64,000 bases of DNA from Micromonospora_G sp040676775 (GTDB taxonomy: Bacteria; Actinomycetota; Actinomycetes; Mycobacteriales; Micromonosporaceae). Position 1 is the stretch's first letter. Each line of letters starts with the position of its first letter. Positions 7,877 through 16,291 of the stretch are shown here, piece by piece. A model generated the notes under the pieces. The model worked only from the letters and a program-made list of their open reading frames with translations, searched no databases and was not told the DNA's origin. The stretch is taken from NCBI RefSeq assembly GCF_040676775.1, contig NZ_JBFAPP010000010.1, forward strand, positions 124,001-188,000, read 5' to 3'. The translations under genes were made by a program, and so were the position numbers.

Positions 7877-9099
7877 GGCAGCCGCCCCGGTGACCGGGCC
7901 GGCACGGGCAGCGGCAGCGCCGCCGTCACCTGGAAGCCGCCTTCGGGGCGCGGCCCGGCGGTGAACTCGCCGTGCAGCAGACCCACCCGTTCCCGCATCC
8001 CGGTGATGCCGTAGCCGGTGCCGGGCAGCGGACAGCCCCGACCGCTGTCGGTGATGTCGATCCGAAGTTCCTCGTCCCGGTAGTCGACGGTGACCCGGCA
8101 CCGCGGCGTCCCCGCGTGACGTACGACGTTGGTCACCGCCTCCTGCACGATCCGGTACGCGGACAGCTCGATGTCGGCCGGTAGCGGGCGCCGCTCCCCC
8201 TGCCACCGCACCTCGACCCGGACACCGGCCTTCGAGGTGGTGGCCGCCAACCGGTCCAGGTCGTCGAGTCCCGGCGCCGGGGGCGGTGGCGGGTCCGCCT
8301 CGTTCTGTTCGCCGCCGCGGCGCAGGCCGACGAGCACCCGCCGCAGTCCGGCGAGCGTTTCCCGGCTGGTGGCCTCGATCGTACGGAGCGCGTTGCGGGC
8401 CTCGGCCGGCTGCGTGTCCATCACCCGGCTACCGACACCGGCCTGGATCGCGATCACCCCAATGCTGTGGGCGACCATGTCGTGCAGCTCACGGGCGATG
8501 CGCAGGCGCTCGGCGGTGACCGCCTGGGCGGCGTGCTGGGCGCGTACCGCCTCGGCGTAGCGGCGGCGGGTGCGTACCGAGTTGCCGATCATCCAGGCGG
8601 TGAGCAGGGCCAGGGTGGGCACCTCCGGCCGCGTGGCCGGCCCGAAGCCGCCGATGACCAGGCCGCTGCCGAGCTGGACCACGAGTGCCAGGGCGGCCGC
8701 GACAACCGACACCCGACGGGTACGGGTCGCGGCGACAAAACCCACGGCGACGCCGATCGCCAGCAGGTGCATGTTGCGCAGGTCGGCCGCGTAGCCCGGC
8801 TGCGAGGTCTGCAGGGTCGTCGTCACAACGACGAGGCTGACGAGCGTCAACCCCAGGGTGACCAGCGGCTGGCGGCGCAGCAGCGTGGCGGGCAGGGCCA
8901 CGGTGATCGCCGGCAGCAGGTACCGCTGGGGAACACCCAGCAGGTCGAGGCCCAGGAGACCGTCGTTCGACCCGTTGACCACGGTGACCGCCAGGACGAG
9001 TGGGAACACCAGCACCCCGGCCCAGGCCAGGGCCGTCCACACCGGGAGCGGCAGGCGGTCGCGCAACGGTGCTCGGAAGGACTGCGAGATGGCGTCCAC
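7873..9099 (-). CDS. sensor histidine kinase (HisKA_3 type)
   Basis: A 408-residue membrane kinase. Residues 20-180 contain four to six hydrophobic segments with short loops and no large extracellular sensor, so it may sense membrane stress or report transport by a partner. The dimerisation box ERLRIARELHDMVAHSIGVI places the phosphorylated His at 206. The HATPase domain has the N-box QEAVTNVVRHA and the G-box ITDSGRGCPLPGTGYGITGM. It overlaps the regulator gene and is divergent from an ABC transporter at 9231, a common two-component/exporter cassette in actinomycetes. Confidence 0.95.
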   Translation of the reverse strand: MDAISQSFRAPLRDRLPLPVWTALAWAGVLVFPLVLAVTVVNGSNDGLLGLDLLGVPQRYLLPAITVALPATLLRRQPLVTLGLTLVSLVVVTTTLQTSQPGYAADLRNMHLLAIGVAVGFVAATRTRRVSVVAAALALVVQLGSGLVIGGFGPATRPEVPTLALLTAWMIGNSVRTRRRYAEAVRAQHAAQAVTAERLRIARELHDMVAHSIGVIAIQAGVGSRVMDTQPAEARNALRTIEATSRETLAGLRRVLVGLRRGGEQNEADPPPPPAPGLDDLDRLAATTSKAGVRVEVRWQGERRPLPADIELSAYRIVQEAVTNVVRHAGTPRCRVTVDYRDEELRIDITDSGRGCPLPGTGYGITGMRERVGLLHGEFTAGPRPEGGFQVTAALPLPVPARSPGRLP

Positions 9100-9230
9100 G
9101 CTGCGAGAATAGCCAGCTCCGTACCGGTGGCACAGCAGCCTACGGACGTACGCCCGCGGGCTGAGTCCGGGCCGCGATTGCCGCCGCCGGCCCGATGTCC
9201 GCGCCCGGTCCGCTCGACAGGATCGGCGTT

Positions 9231-10151
9231 GTGATCGAAGTCAACGCACTCACCAAGCGCTACGGCGGCACGACCGCCGTCGACAACCTCTCCTTCACCG
9301 TACGACCCGGACAGGTCACCGGGTTCCTCGGCCCGAACGGGGCCGGCAAGTCGACCACGCTGCGGATGATCCTCGGGCTGGATGCCCCGAGCGGCGGCAC
9401 CGCCACCGTCGGCGGTGTCCCGTTCCGCAGCCATCCGCGCGGGCTGCGGCACGTGGGGGCACTGCTCGACGCGCACCAGGTGCACGGCGGTCGCAGCGCC
9501 GTGGCGCACCTGTCGGCGCTGGCCCGTAGCAACGGCATCACCCGCCGCCGGGTGGACGAGGTGCTACAGGAGGTGGGCCTGTCCGAGGTCGCCCGCCGCC
9601 GCATCGGCGGGTTCTCGCTCGGCATGAAACAACGGCTCGGCATCGCCACGGCACTGCTCGGCGACCCGCCCGTGCTGATGTTCGACGAGCCGATCAACGG
9701 CATGGACCCGGAGGGGGTGCTCTGGGTGCGCAACCTGTTCCGCCGCCTCGCCGCCGAGGGCCGCACCGTGTTCCTCTCCAGTCACCTGATGACGGAGATG
9801 GAGAACACCGCCGACCAGCTCGTCGTCATCGGCCGGGGCCGGCTGATCGCCGCCGAGTCGCTGCGGTCCTTCGCCGCCCGCAGCACCCGGCTCAGCGTGC
9901 TGGTGAGTACGCCGCAGGCCGCCGAGCTCACAGCGGTGCTGACGGCGGCCGGGGCGAACGTCGAGCCGGAGGGGTCGGCCGGGTCCGAGAAGCTCGCCGT
10001 GACCGGGTTGCCGGCGGAACGGATCGGCGTACTCGCCCTCGACAACCGGATCGTGCTGCACGAACTGACCACCCGTACCGCCTCGCTGGAGGAAGCGTTC
10101 ATGGAACTGACCGCCGCAAGCGTCGAGTACCTGGCCGGGCAGGCCCGATGA
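9231..10151 (+). CDS. ABC transporter ATP-binding protein
   Basis: A 306-residue ATPase from GTG 9231, which has AGGA eight bases upstream; ATG 9195 would add 12 residues without a ribosome-binding site. It has Walker A GPNGAGKST (34-42), signature FSLGMKQRLGIA and Walker B VLMFDEPINGMDP, followed by a C-terminal domain of about 90 residues as in bacitracin/DrrA-like exporters. Its ATGA stop/start overlap with the permease gene marks an operon. It energises the partner permease at the inner face of the membrane and is probably controlled by the divergent two-component system. Confidence 0.95.
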   Translation: MIEVNALTKRYGGTTAVDNLSFTVRPGQVTGFLGPNGAGKSTTLRMILGLDAPSGGTATVGGVPFRSHPRGLRHVGALLDAHQVHGGRSAVAHLSALARSNGITRRRVDEVLQEVGLSEVARRRIGGFSLGMKQRLGIATALLGDPPVLMFDEPINGMDPEGVLWVRNLFRRLAAEGRTVFLSSHLMTEMENTADQLVVIGRGRLIAAESLRSFAARSTRLSVLVSTPQAAELTAVLTAAGANVEPEGSAGSEKLAVTGLPAERIGVLALDNRIVLHELTTRTASLEEAFMELTAASVEYLAGQAR

Positions 10152-10990
10152 GCACGTACGCCGCCGTGACGCCACCGGCACCCGTCGTCGAACCGCCCGC
10201 CCGCTTCCGGGACCTGCTCGGCGCGGAATGGATCAAGATGTGGTCGCTGCGGTCCACCGGGTGGATGCTCGCCCTGGCCGCGCTCTTCGCCCTCGGCACC
10301 GCGGCGCTGGCGGCACTCGGCGACTACCACAACTTCCCGCGCTATCCCCCGCAGGTGCAGCGGGAGCACATGTTCGCGCTGGGCGACGCCTTCCCGCTGG
10401 AGGGGTACCTGACCCTGATGCTGGTCGCCGCGAGCGTCGGCGCGATCACCATGGTCAGCGAGTACGGCAGCGGCCTGATCCGTACCACCACGGTGGCCGT
10501 ACCCGCCCGCGGCTCGGTGCTGCTGGCCAAGGCGGTTGTCGTGACCGCGGTCTGGACCGTGGCCGGCGCGTTCATCGCCACCGGTACGTTCGTCGTCTCC
10601 CAGTCCATCCTCGACCTGCGGGACGCGGCGGTCTCGGTCACCGATCCGTCCGTGTTCCGGGCCCTGGTGGCGTCCGCGCTGCTCGCCCCGATCTGCGCGC
10701 TGATCGGCCTGGGCTTCGGCGTCCTGATCCGGCACGCCGCCGCCACCGTGATCACCAGCATCTTCGTCCTGTTGATGCTGCCGCTGTTCTTCGCGTCGGA
10801 CAGCCGCTGGTCGGCCACTCTCGACCAGGCGATGCTGCTCACCGCGTGGCAGCGCCTGACCGTCGACTGGGTGCCGACCGGGCCCGACGTCCGCATCGCC
10901 ACGATCACCGAGTCCTGGATCGTCTACGCGGTCTGGCCCCTGGTCGCGACCCTCGTCGCCCTGGTCGTGGTACGACGCCGCGACGTGTGA
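10148..10990 (+). CDS. ABC-2 type permease
   Basis: A 280-residue membrane component paired with the preceding ATPase through a 4-base overlap. After a proline-rich cytoplasmic start (LLGAEWIKMWSLRSTGWM, the usual ABC-2 entry helix) six hydrophobic segments follow. It most likely exports a small hydrophobic or peptide compound or lantibiotic-like agent; the substrate cannot be deduced. The last eight codons and the stop lie in a DNA segment that is repeated immediately downstream (10970-11022). Confidence 0.9.
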   Translation: MSTYAAVTPPAPVVEPPARFRDLLGAEWIKMWSLRSTGWMLALAALFALGTAALAALGDYHNFPRYPPQVQREHMFALGDAFPLEGYLTLMLVAASVGAITMVSEYGSGLIRTTTVAVPARGSVLLAKAVVVTAVWTVAGAFIATGTFVVSQSILDLRDAAVSVTDPSVFRALVASALLAPICALIGLGFGVLIRHAAATVITSIFVLLMLPLFFASDSRWSATLDQAMLLTAWQRLTVDWVPTGPDVRIATITESWIVYAVWPLVATLVALVVVRRRDV

Positions 10991-11022
10991 GCGCCTCGTA
11001 CGACGCCACGACGTGTGAGCGC
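10970..11022. repeat. 28-bp-period tandem duplication at permease 3' end
   Basis: The 25-mer at 10970-10994, covering the last codons and stop of the permease gene, is repeated at 10998-11022 with one mismatch (GCCGCG against GCCACG). The second copy is non-coding. It looks like a recent slippage or unequal-recombination duplication. Confidence 0.8.
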
Positions 11023-11023
11023 T

Positions 11024-11055
11024 GGCTGCGGGGGTGCGCCCACGCCCCCGCAGCC
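11024..11055. terminator. bidirectional terminator
   Basis: GGCTGCGGGGG (11024-11034) pairs perfectly with CCCCCGCAGCC (11045-11055) around a 10-base loop. It lies between the permease gene and the convergent lacI-type gene. No T-run follows, as is common in actinomycetes. Confidence 0.7.
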
Positions 11056-11062
11056 GGCGACG

Positions 11063-12049
11063 TCAGGCGCTGGCCCGGCGGACCAGGGTCGAGGGGAAGA
11101 TGGCGGCCGGGGCGACCCGGGATCCTTCGAGGACCGCGGTGGCCGCCGCGGAGACGATCTGGCCGACCGGGTGGCTTGCCGTGGTCAGCGCCGGGGCGCT
11201 CAGCTCGGCGAACGGGATGTCGTCGAATCCGGCCACCGCCACGTCGTCGGGCACCCGGTGGCCGGATTCGCGCAGGACGGCGATGGCGCCGAGCGCGGTG
11301 GCGTCGTTGATCGCGAAGACCGCGTCCGTGTCCGGCCAGCGCCGCAGCACCGTACGCATCGCCTGCTGGCCGCCGGCCGCGGAGAAGTCCCCGGCGACGA
11401 GGCGGACCGGGAGGCCGGTCGAGCGCATCAGGTTCTGGTAGGACCGGACCGAGCGCCAGGCGCACGGCAGCCACGGCGGACCGGTGACCATGGCGATGCG
11501 ACGCCGGCCGGACGCGTACAGGTGGTGCACGATCGCGCTGGAGCCCGCGGCGTTGTCGACGTCGAAGGACGGCACCCGGCTGGAGCCGATGCCGATCGAG
11601 GCAACCCGTCGGTGCAGTGCCGCCGGCACCGCCGCGAGGGTGGCCTCGGTCGTGTTGATCAGCACCACGCCCCGCACGCTGCGGTCGTCGGCCAGCTTGT
11701 CCAGGCGGGGAGCGGCGCGCGGCACCCACTGCAGGGACACCCCGACGCCGTACGGGGAGGCGGTCTCGGCCGCCGCGGCGACCGCCCGGTCGACGTACGG
11801 GTCGTCGAGCACCCGGGGTGTCGTGCCGACGATCGCGATGACCAGCCGGAATCCCGTACCGCTCGCCAGTGATCTGGCCACCTGGTCGGGTTGGTAGCCA
11901 AGGTGGCGTACGGCGGTCCGGACCCGGTCCCGTACGTCCGGGGACGCCGGGCCGGATCCGGAGATGACCCGCGAGGCGGTGGCACGGGACACACCGGCGG
12001 CCTTCGCCACGTCCTCGAGCGTGATCCGCCGTGTTGGCGGCATCGTCAT
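11063..12049 (-). CDS. LacI family transcriptional regulator
   Basis: A 328-residue repressor. Its HTH (ITLEDVAKAAGVSRATASRV at about 8-27) is a classic LacI headpiece and binds operators of the type found at 12147-12160. The periplasmic-binding-protein-like effector domain spans about 62-325 (LVIAIVGTTPRVLDDPYVDR and DDVAVAGFDDIPFAELSAPA). It is divergent from an MFS transporter gene, with the palindrome between them, so autoregulation and control of the transporter are likely. The inducer is probably a sugar or a related small molecule. Confidence 0.95.
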   Translation of the reverse strand: MTMPPTRRITLEDVAKAAGVSRATASRVISGSGPASPDVRDRVRTAVRHLGYQPDQVARSLASGTGFRLVIAIVGTTPRVLDDPYVDRAVAAAAETASPYGVGVSLQWVPRAAPRLDKLADDRSVRGVVLINTTEATLAAVPAALHRRVASIGIGSSRVPSFDVDNAAGSSAIVHHLYASGRRRIAMVTGPPWLPCAWRSVRSYQNLMRSTGLPVRLVAGDFSAAGGQQAMRTVLRRWPDTDAVFAINDATALGAIAVLRESGHRVPDDVAVAGFDDIPFAELSAPALTTASHPVGQIVSAAATAVLEGSRVAPAAIFPSTLVRRASA

Positions 12050-12146
12050 GTCATCCTCCGCTCCGGGCCCTCCGGCCCTCCACCGGCACCGGAAACCGGC
12101 GCCGGGCGGCCCGTTTCAGGTAACAGGGACAAGGTTACCCTTGCGG

Positions 12147-12160
12147 TGAGAGCGCTCTCA
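12147..12160. promoter_or_regulatory. LacI-type operator TGAGAGCGCTCTCA
   Basis: A perfect 14-bp palindrome with the central CG of LacI/GalR operators, in the 162-bp space between the divergent lacI-type and MFS genes. TTCTAGTG just downstream may be part of the MFS promoter. Confidence 0.9.
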
Positions 12161-12211
12161 GGGGTGCGATCTTCTAGTGCGTCGGCCACCCCGACGCGGA
12201 AGGAGTCACCC

Positions 12212-13474
12212 GTGAGCTCGACCAAGGCCGGTCCGGCCGTACCGACGCCCCCGGCCGCGGCGCCGCCAGGCCCGCAGGTCATCGCCGCCCGTACCGCCGT
12301 GGCCTTCGTCTTCGCGCTCAACGGCCTGGCCGTCGCGTCGTGGTTCTCCCGGGTGCCCGCCGCGCGCGAGGGGCTCGGTCTCAGCGCCGGACAACTGGGG
12401 TTGCTGCTGCTCGCGATGTCGCTGGGCGCGATCCTGGCGATGGTGACGGCCGGAGCAGTGGTGCACCGGGCCGGCTCCCCCCGCACCACCGCCGGCGCCA
12501 CCACGCTCGTCGCGGTCGGACTGGTGGTGGTCGGCGTCGGCATCGGCGGGTTGGCCTCGGTCCCGGTGGTCGCCGTCGGTCTCGCCGCGATCGGCTACGG
12601 CTCCGGCCTGACCGACGTGGCGATGAACGTCGAGGCCGCACTGGTCGAACGGCGACTGCGGCGCACGATCATGCCGCGCTTCCATGCGGCCTGGAGCCTG
12701 GGCACCGTCACCGGTGCCGGTCTCGGTGCCGCCAGCGCCCACGCCGGCTTCCCCGTCCTCGCGCACCTGGCCCTGACCGCCGCCCTCGTGCTGTTCGGCA
12801 CGCTGGTCGCGGTCCGCTCCTTCCTGACCGCCCGGGCCGGCGAGCAGGTCGACGACGAATCGGCCACCGGCCACCACAGCCGCGACAGCGGTGTCCTACG
12901 CGCCTGGCGCGAACCCCGTACGCTGCTCGTCGGCCTGTTGGTGCTGGTGATGGCCTTCACCGAGGGAACCGCCAACGACTGGGTGGCGGTGGCCTTCATC
13001 GACGGGCACGGGGTCAGCGAGGCGGCCGGCGCCGCCGTGTTCGGGATCTTCGTCGCCGCGATGACGGTGGGGCGGACCGCCGGCACGATCGCGCTCGACC
13101 GGTGGGGTCGGGTGCCGGTCCTCCTCGCCACGATCGCCCTGGCCGTCGTCGGTGTGGCGATCGCGGTCTTCGCCAACTCCACCCCGGTGGCACTGGCCGG
13201 CGTCGCGCTCTGGGGGCTGGGCGCCTCGCTCGGCTTCCCGGTCGGGATGAGCGCCGCAGCCGACGACGAGAGCCGGGCGCCCGCCCGGGTCAGCGTGGTG
13301 GCGACGATCGGCTACACCGCGTTCCTGGCCGGGCCGCCGGTCGTCGGACTGCTCGGCGACCACGTCGGTACGTTGCAGGCGCTGCTCGTGGTGCCCATCC
13401 TGCTGGTACCGGCGCTCGCCCTGGTACCGACGACGCGTAAGCCGGCCGAGCGGCCCACGCCCATCGGCACCTGA
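12212..13474 (+). CDS. MFS transporter, YbjJ-like
   Basis: A 420-residue, 12-helix secondary transporter. The start is GTG 12212, with GGAAGGAG six bases upstream; a much longer open frame runs through the operator and is not used. The first helix reads FVFALNGLAVASWFSRVPAA, as in the YbjJ branch of MFS, and each half shows the usual GA..PG rhythm. A charged central loop (EQVDDESATGHHSRD) separates the halves. The divergent LacI regulator suggests a carbohydrate or nucleoside-like substrate, but this is inference. Confidence 0.9.
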   Translation: MSSTKAGPAVPTPPAAAPPGPQVIAARTAVAFVFALNGLAVASWFSRVPAAREGLGLSAGQLGLLLLAMSLGAILAMVTAGAVVHRAGSPRTTAGATTLVAVGLVVVGVGIGGLASVPVVAVGLAAIGYGSGLTDVAMNVEAALVERRLRRTIMPRFHAAWSLGTVTGAGLGAASAHAGFPVLAHLALTAALVLFGTLVAVRSFLTARAGEQVDDESATGHHSRDSGVLRAWREPRTLLVGLLVLVMAFTEGTANDWVAVAFIDGHGVSEAAGAAVFGIFVAAMTVGRTAGTIALDRWGRVPVLLATIALAVVGVAIAVFANSTPVALAGVALWGLGASLGFPVGMSAAADDESRAPARVSVVATIGYTAFLAGPPVVGLLGDHVGTLQALLVVPILLVPALALVPTTRKPAERPTPIGT

Positions 13475-13513
13475 CCGGGCAGGCAGCGGAGGTTGCCGCG
13501 TCACCTGCCCGGT
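13474..13513. terminator. bidirectional terminator
   Basis: ACCGGGCAGG (13474-13483) pairs with CCTGCCCGGT (13504-13513); an inner GCGG/CCGC pair extends the structure. It overlaps the MFS stop and the end of the convergent aldo/keto reductase gene. Confidence 0.75.
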
Positions 13514-14550
13514 TCGGGAAGGTCCACCCGCTCGCCCACCCGCCCGTAGACGAATCGTTTGGTGGAGGCGATGAAGTCACTCGGGAAGCCGAGTTCGATC
13601 GCGCTCACCTCGGCCAGCCGCCGTACCGCCTCGGCCGGCAACTCCAGGTCGACGGCGGCCAGGTTGTCCGTGAGCTGCTCGATCCGGCGGGCGCCCACCA
13701 CCGGGTGCAGGTTCGACCGGCCGGCCATCAGCCACGCCAGCGCGACCTGTGACGAGGTGGCGCCCAACTCGTCGGCGATGGTGTCCACCTCGCGCGCGAT
13801 CGCCAGCTCCCGTTCGCTGGCGTCGCTCCTGCTGATCCGGGTCGGTGTCGCCGGTTCCGAGCGGCCGTACGTCGCCGGTTCGGAGCGGGTGAACTTGCCG
13901 GAGAGCAGCCCGCGGGCGAGCGGGGACCAGGCGGCGACGCCCAGCCCCAGCTCGGCGGCCATCGGCAACAGTTCCCGCTCGATGTCACGCTGCACCAGGC
14001 TGTACGGCACCTGGAGCCCCACGAACGGGCTCCAGCCGCGCCACTGCGTCAGCGTGTTGGCTCGGGCGACCACCCAGGCCGGGCTGTCGGAGACACCGAC
14101 GTAGAGGACCTTGCCGGACCGGACCATGTCGTCGAGCGCGCGCATGGTCTCCTCGATCGGCGTACCCCGATCCCAGATGTGCACCCAGAGCAGGTCTACG
14201 TAGTCGGTGCCCAGCCGGCGCAGACTCTGCTCCACCGAACGGACCAGACTCTTGCGGTGGTTGCCCGAGGCGTTCGGATCGGTGCCGTCGTTGGAGACGG
14301 TGTACTTCGTGGCGACCACGAACCGGTCCCGGTCGGCGGCGAGCAGGTCGCCCACGATGCGTTCGCTGGCACCGTTGGTGTACCGGTTCGCCGTGTCGAT
14401 CACGTTCCCGCCGGCCTCGGCGTACGCGGTGAACAGCTTGCGGCACTCCTCGACCGGCGCGCCCCAGCCCCAGTCCTCGCCGAAGGTCATCGTGCCGAGA
14501 AACAGCTCCGACACGCGCAGCCCGCTGCGGCCCAGCGTTCGATATCGCAC
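13501..14550 (-). CDS. aldo/keto reductase
   Basis: A 349-residue NADPH-dependent (alpha/beta)8-barrel oxidoreductase. The catalytic tetrad is complete: Asp52 and Tyr57 (IDTANRYTNG), Lys82 (VVATKYT) and His124 (LLWVHIWD). The C-terminal cofactor segment reads AWLMAGRSNLHPVVGARRIE, as in the YajO/Tas-type branch that reduces small carbonyl compounds. Expected full length is present. It is a single gene with its own terminator, divergent from the hydrolase at 14733. The physiological substrate is unknown. Confidence 0.95.
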   Translation of the reverse strand: MRYRTLGRSGLRVSELFLGTMTFGEDWGWGAPVEECRKLFTAYAEAGGNVIDTANRYTNGASERIVGDLLAADRDRFVVATKYTVSNDGTDPNASGNHRKSLVRSVEQSLRRLGTDYVDLLWVHIWDRGTPIEETMRALDDMVRSGKVLYVGVSDSPAWVVARANTLTQWRGWSPFVGLQVPYSLVQRDIERELLPMAAELGLGVAAWSPLARGLLSGKFTRSEPATYGRSEPATPTRISRSDASERELAIAREVDTIADELGATSSQVALAWLMAGRSNLHPVVGARRIEQLTDNLAAVDLELPAEAVRRLAEVSAIELGFPSDFIASTKRFVYGRVGERVDLPEPGR

Positions 14551-14672
14551 GCGCTCTCTCCCGTCGCCGGACAGTCACCCGCGCGGCAAAGGCTACGCGG
14601 CGCGGGCCGAACGCGTACGCGGTCAGGTTGCTGATATCCGTCGATTCCGCGCAGGCCCGGCGCCTGCCGTAC

Positions 14673-14702
14673 GACCTGTCCGGGGCCACCACCGGACAGG
14701 TC
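14673..14702. promoter_or_regulatory. perfect inverted repeat in divergent promoter
   Basis: GACCTGTCCGG (14673-14683) and CCGGACAGGTC (14692-14702) are exact complements across an 8-base spacer, 30 bp before the hydrolase start. As the flanking genes diverge, this is not a terminator of either; it is an operator or 5' stem-loop candidate. Confidence 0.6.
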
Positions 14703-14732
14703 TTGTCCCACCCTGGGGCTACTGTTCCGATC

Positions 14733-15575
14733 ATGGTGTCCCAGCAGGAGATACGGCTGCGCGACGGCCGCCGGGTGCAGGCCTACGACAGCGGCGTCAC
14801 AGACGGTGTCGACCCGTTCACGGTGCTCTGGCACCACGGTTCACCACAGACCGGCGCCCCGCTCGAACCCCTCCTGACGGCGGCCCGCGCGAGGGGCATC
14901 CGCCTGCTGTCGTACGGCCGGCCCAGCTACGGCGGGTCGAGTCCCCTTGCCGGTCGGGACGTGGCGTCCGCGGCGGCCGACGTAGCGCAGATCGTCGACG
15001 CGCTGGGGGTGGACCGGTTCGCGGTGATGGGCGCCTCCGGCGGCGGTCCGCACGCCCTCGCCTGTGCCGCCCTGCTGCCCGACCGGGTGACCGGCGTGGT
15101 CTGCCTGGCCGGTCTGGCGCCGTTCACCGAGGCCTTCGACTGGTACGCCGGCATGGTCGCCCCGGGTGGCCTGCGTGCCGCCGCCGCCGGACGCGCGGCA
15201 CGCGAGCGTCATGCGGCCACCGACGAGTTCGACGTGAACAGCTTCACCTCGGCCGACTGGGCCGCGCTGGACGGCACCTGGGCGTCGTTGGGCGCGGACG
15301 CCCAGCGGGCGGGTGGCGAAGGGCCGGACGGGTTGGTCGCCGACGACCTGGCCTTCGTCGCGCCGTGGGGCTTCGACGTGACGCGGGTCGGCGCACCCGC
15401 CCTCTTCGTGCAGGGCGGGCAGGACCGGGTCGTGCCGCCCTCCCACGCCGACTGGCTGGTGGACAACTGCCCCGCGTCCGAACTGTGGCTGCGTCCGCGC
15501 GACGGCCACGTCTCGGTCCTCGACGCGAGCGCGGTGGCGATGGACTGGCTGCGCGCCACGAACACCGGGCCGTAG
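14733..15575 (+). CDS. alpha/beta-fold hydrolase
   Basis: A 280-residue cytoplasmic hydrolase from ATG 14733. TACTGT at 14720-14725 is seven bases before the ATG, pointing to a leaderless transcript. The oxyanion motif HHGSPQTG, nucleophile elbow GASGGG (Ser102), acid near GGQDRVVPP and histidine in RDGHVSVL give a full triad. It resembles esterase or epoxide-hydrolase-like members; no residue distinguishes the substrate. A strong inverted repeat lies just upstream, so the gene is probably regulated. Confidence 0.9.
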   Translation: MVSQQEIRLRDGRRVQAYDSGVTDGVDPFTVLWHHGSPQTGAPLEPLLTAARARGIRLLSYGRPSYGGSSPLAGRDVASAAADVAQIVDALGVDRFAVMGASGGGPHALACAALLPDRVTGVVCLAGLAPFTEAFDWYAGMVAPGGLRAAAAGRAARERHAATDEFDVNSFTSADWAALDGTWASLGADAQRAGGEGPDGLVADDLAFVAPWGFDVTRVGAPALFVQGGQDRVVPPSHADWLVDNCPASELWLRPRDGHVSVLDASAVAMDWLRATNTGP

Positions 15576-15593
15576 ACCGTTCGTCCTCGGCCT

Positions 15594-15725
15594 GATCGCG
15601 CTGCCAGCCGGCTCAGCTCGCGCTGCCAGCCGGCTCAGCTCGCCCCGCCGGCCGGCCCTGATCGCCCCGCCGGCCGGCCCTGATCGCCCCGCCAGCCGGC
15701 CCTGATCGCCCCGCCAGCCGGCTCG
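15594..15725. repeat. 22-bp tandem repeat, six units
   Basis: Six consecutive 22-bp units fill this segment between the hydrolase and the Phd-like gene. Units 1-2 have the core CGCTGCCAGCCGGCTCA; units 3-6 have CCCCGCCRGCCGGCYC. Adjacent units differ by only a few substitutions, so the array expanded recently. It is non-coding on both strands as far as I can tell. Confidence 0.9.
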
Positions 15726-15740
15726 GCACGGAGGGTCGGC

Positions 15741-16154
15741 TCAGCCGCGGAGGAGGTCGGCGTGCGCGCCGCGCAGCCGGGCGAGGGCCGGGTCGCTGCC
15801 CGGCGTGACCCGCCGGTCAAGCTCGGCCCACGCCTCGGCGAGGGCGTCGGTGACCGCACGCATCTCGGCAGCGTGCCGGCGGATGCCCTGCTGGTGAAGC
15901 TCGTCGAGGCGGCGGGCCCAACCCGCCGAGACCGCCGCGACCCGTTCGGCGTCGGCGCGGGCCTGTGCCACGGACCGGGCCGCGGACGCCGGCACGATCG
16001 CGGCGACCGGGCGCGGGTCGCCGTCGCGGGTGACAACCGTGACGGTGTCGGTCAGCTCGGCCAGGGCAACGAGCTGGGTCAGTCGGGTGCGGACCTCGCG
16101 CAGCGGCAGAACGCGCGACTGGTCGATGCTGTGAGCCAGGGCGGGGGCAGCCAT
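15741..16154 (-). CDS. Phd/YefM-like antitoxin-domain protein
   Basis: A 137-residue protein from ATG 16154; the open frame continues upstream antisense-free but only as a shadow of acVLRF1. Residues about 15-55 (VLPLREVRTRLTQLVALAEL, VTVVTRDGDPRPVAAIVPAS) match the N-terminal fold of Phd/YefM antitoxins. The alanine/arginine-rich helical tail of about 80 residues is longer than usual. No toxin gene is adjacent: upstream is acVLRF1 and downstream is the tandem repeat. It may be a solitary DNA-binding protein rather than half of a working pair. Confidence 0.65.
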   Translation of the reverse strand: MAAPALAHSIDQSRVLPLREVRTRLTQLVALAELTDTVTVVTRDGDPRPVAAIVPASAARSVAQARADAERVAAVSAGWARRLDELHQQGIRRHAAEMRAVTDALAEAWAELDRRVTPGSDPALARLRGAHADLLRG

Positions 16155-16260
16155 GTGCACATGCTGCCCCGGGGGTACGACACTCCCGCTCGGCCGGACC
16201 GGCCACAGTGGCCTGTCGGCCGATGCCGATATCCGAGTGGCCGGACGGCAGGCGGGGCGA

Positions 16261-16282
16261 CGGACAGCGGGGGTCCTGTCCG
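16261..16282 (-). terminator. possible terminator hairpin
   Basis: CGGACAG (16261-16267) pairs with CTGTCCG (16276-16282) just past the stop of the acVLRF1 gene. The stem is only 7 bp and no T-run follows. Confidence 0.35.
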
Positions 16283-16291
16283 GCGTACCCG

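Noticed and set aside
12206..12877. Minus-strand open frame inside the YbjJ-like MFS gene
   Set aside because: Low-complexity Gly/Arg/Gln composition, typical antisense shadow.
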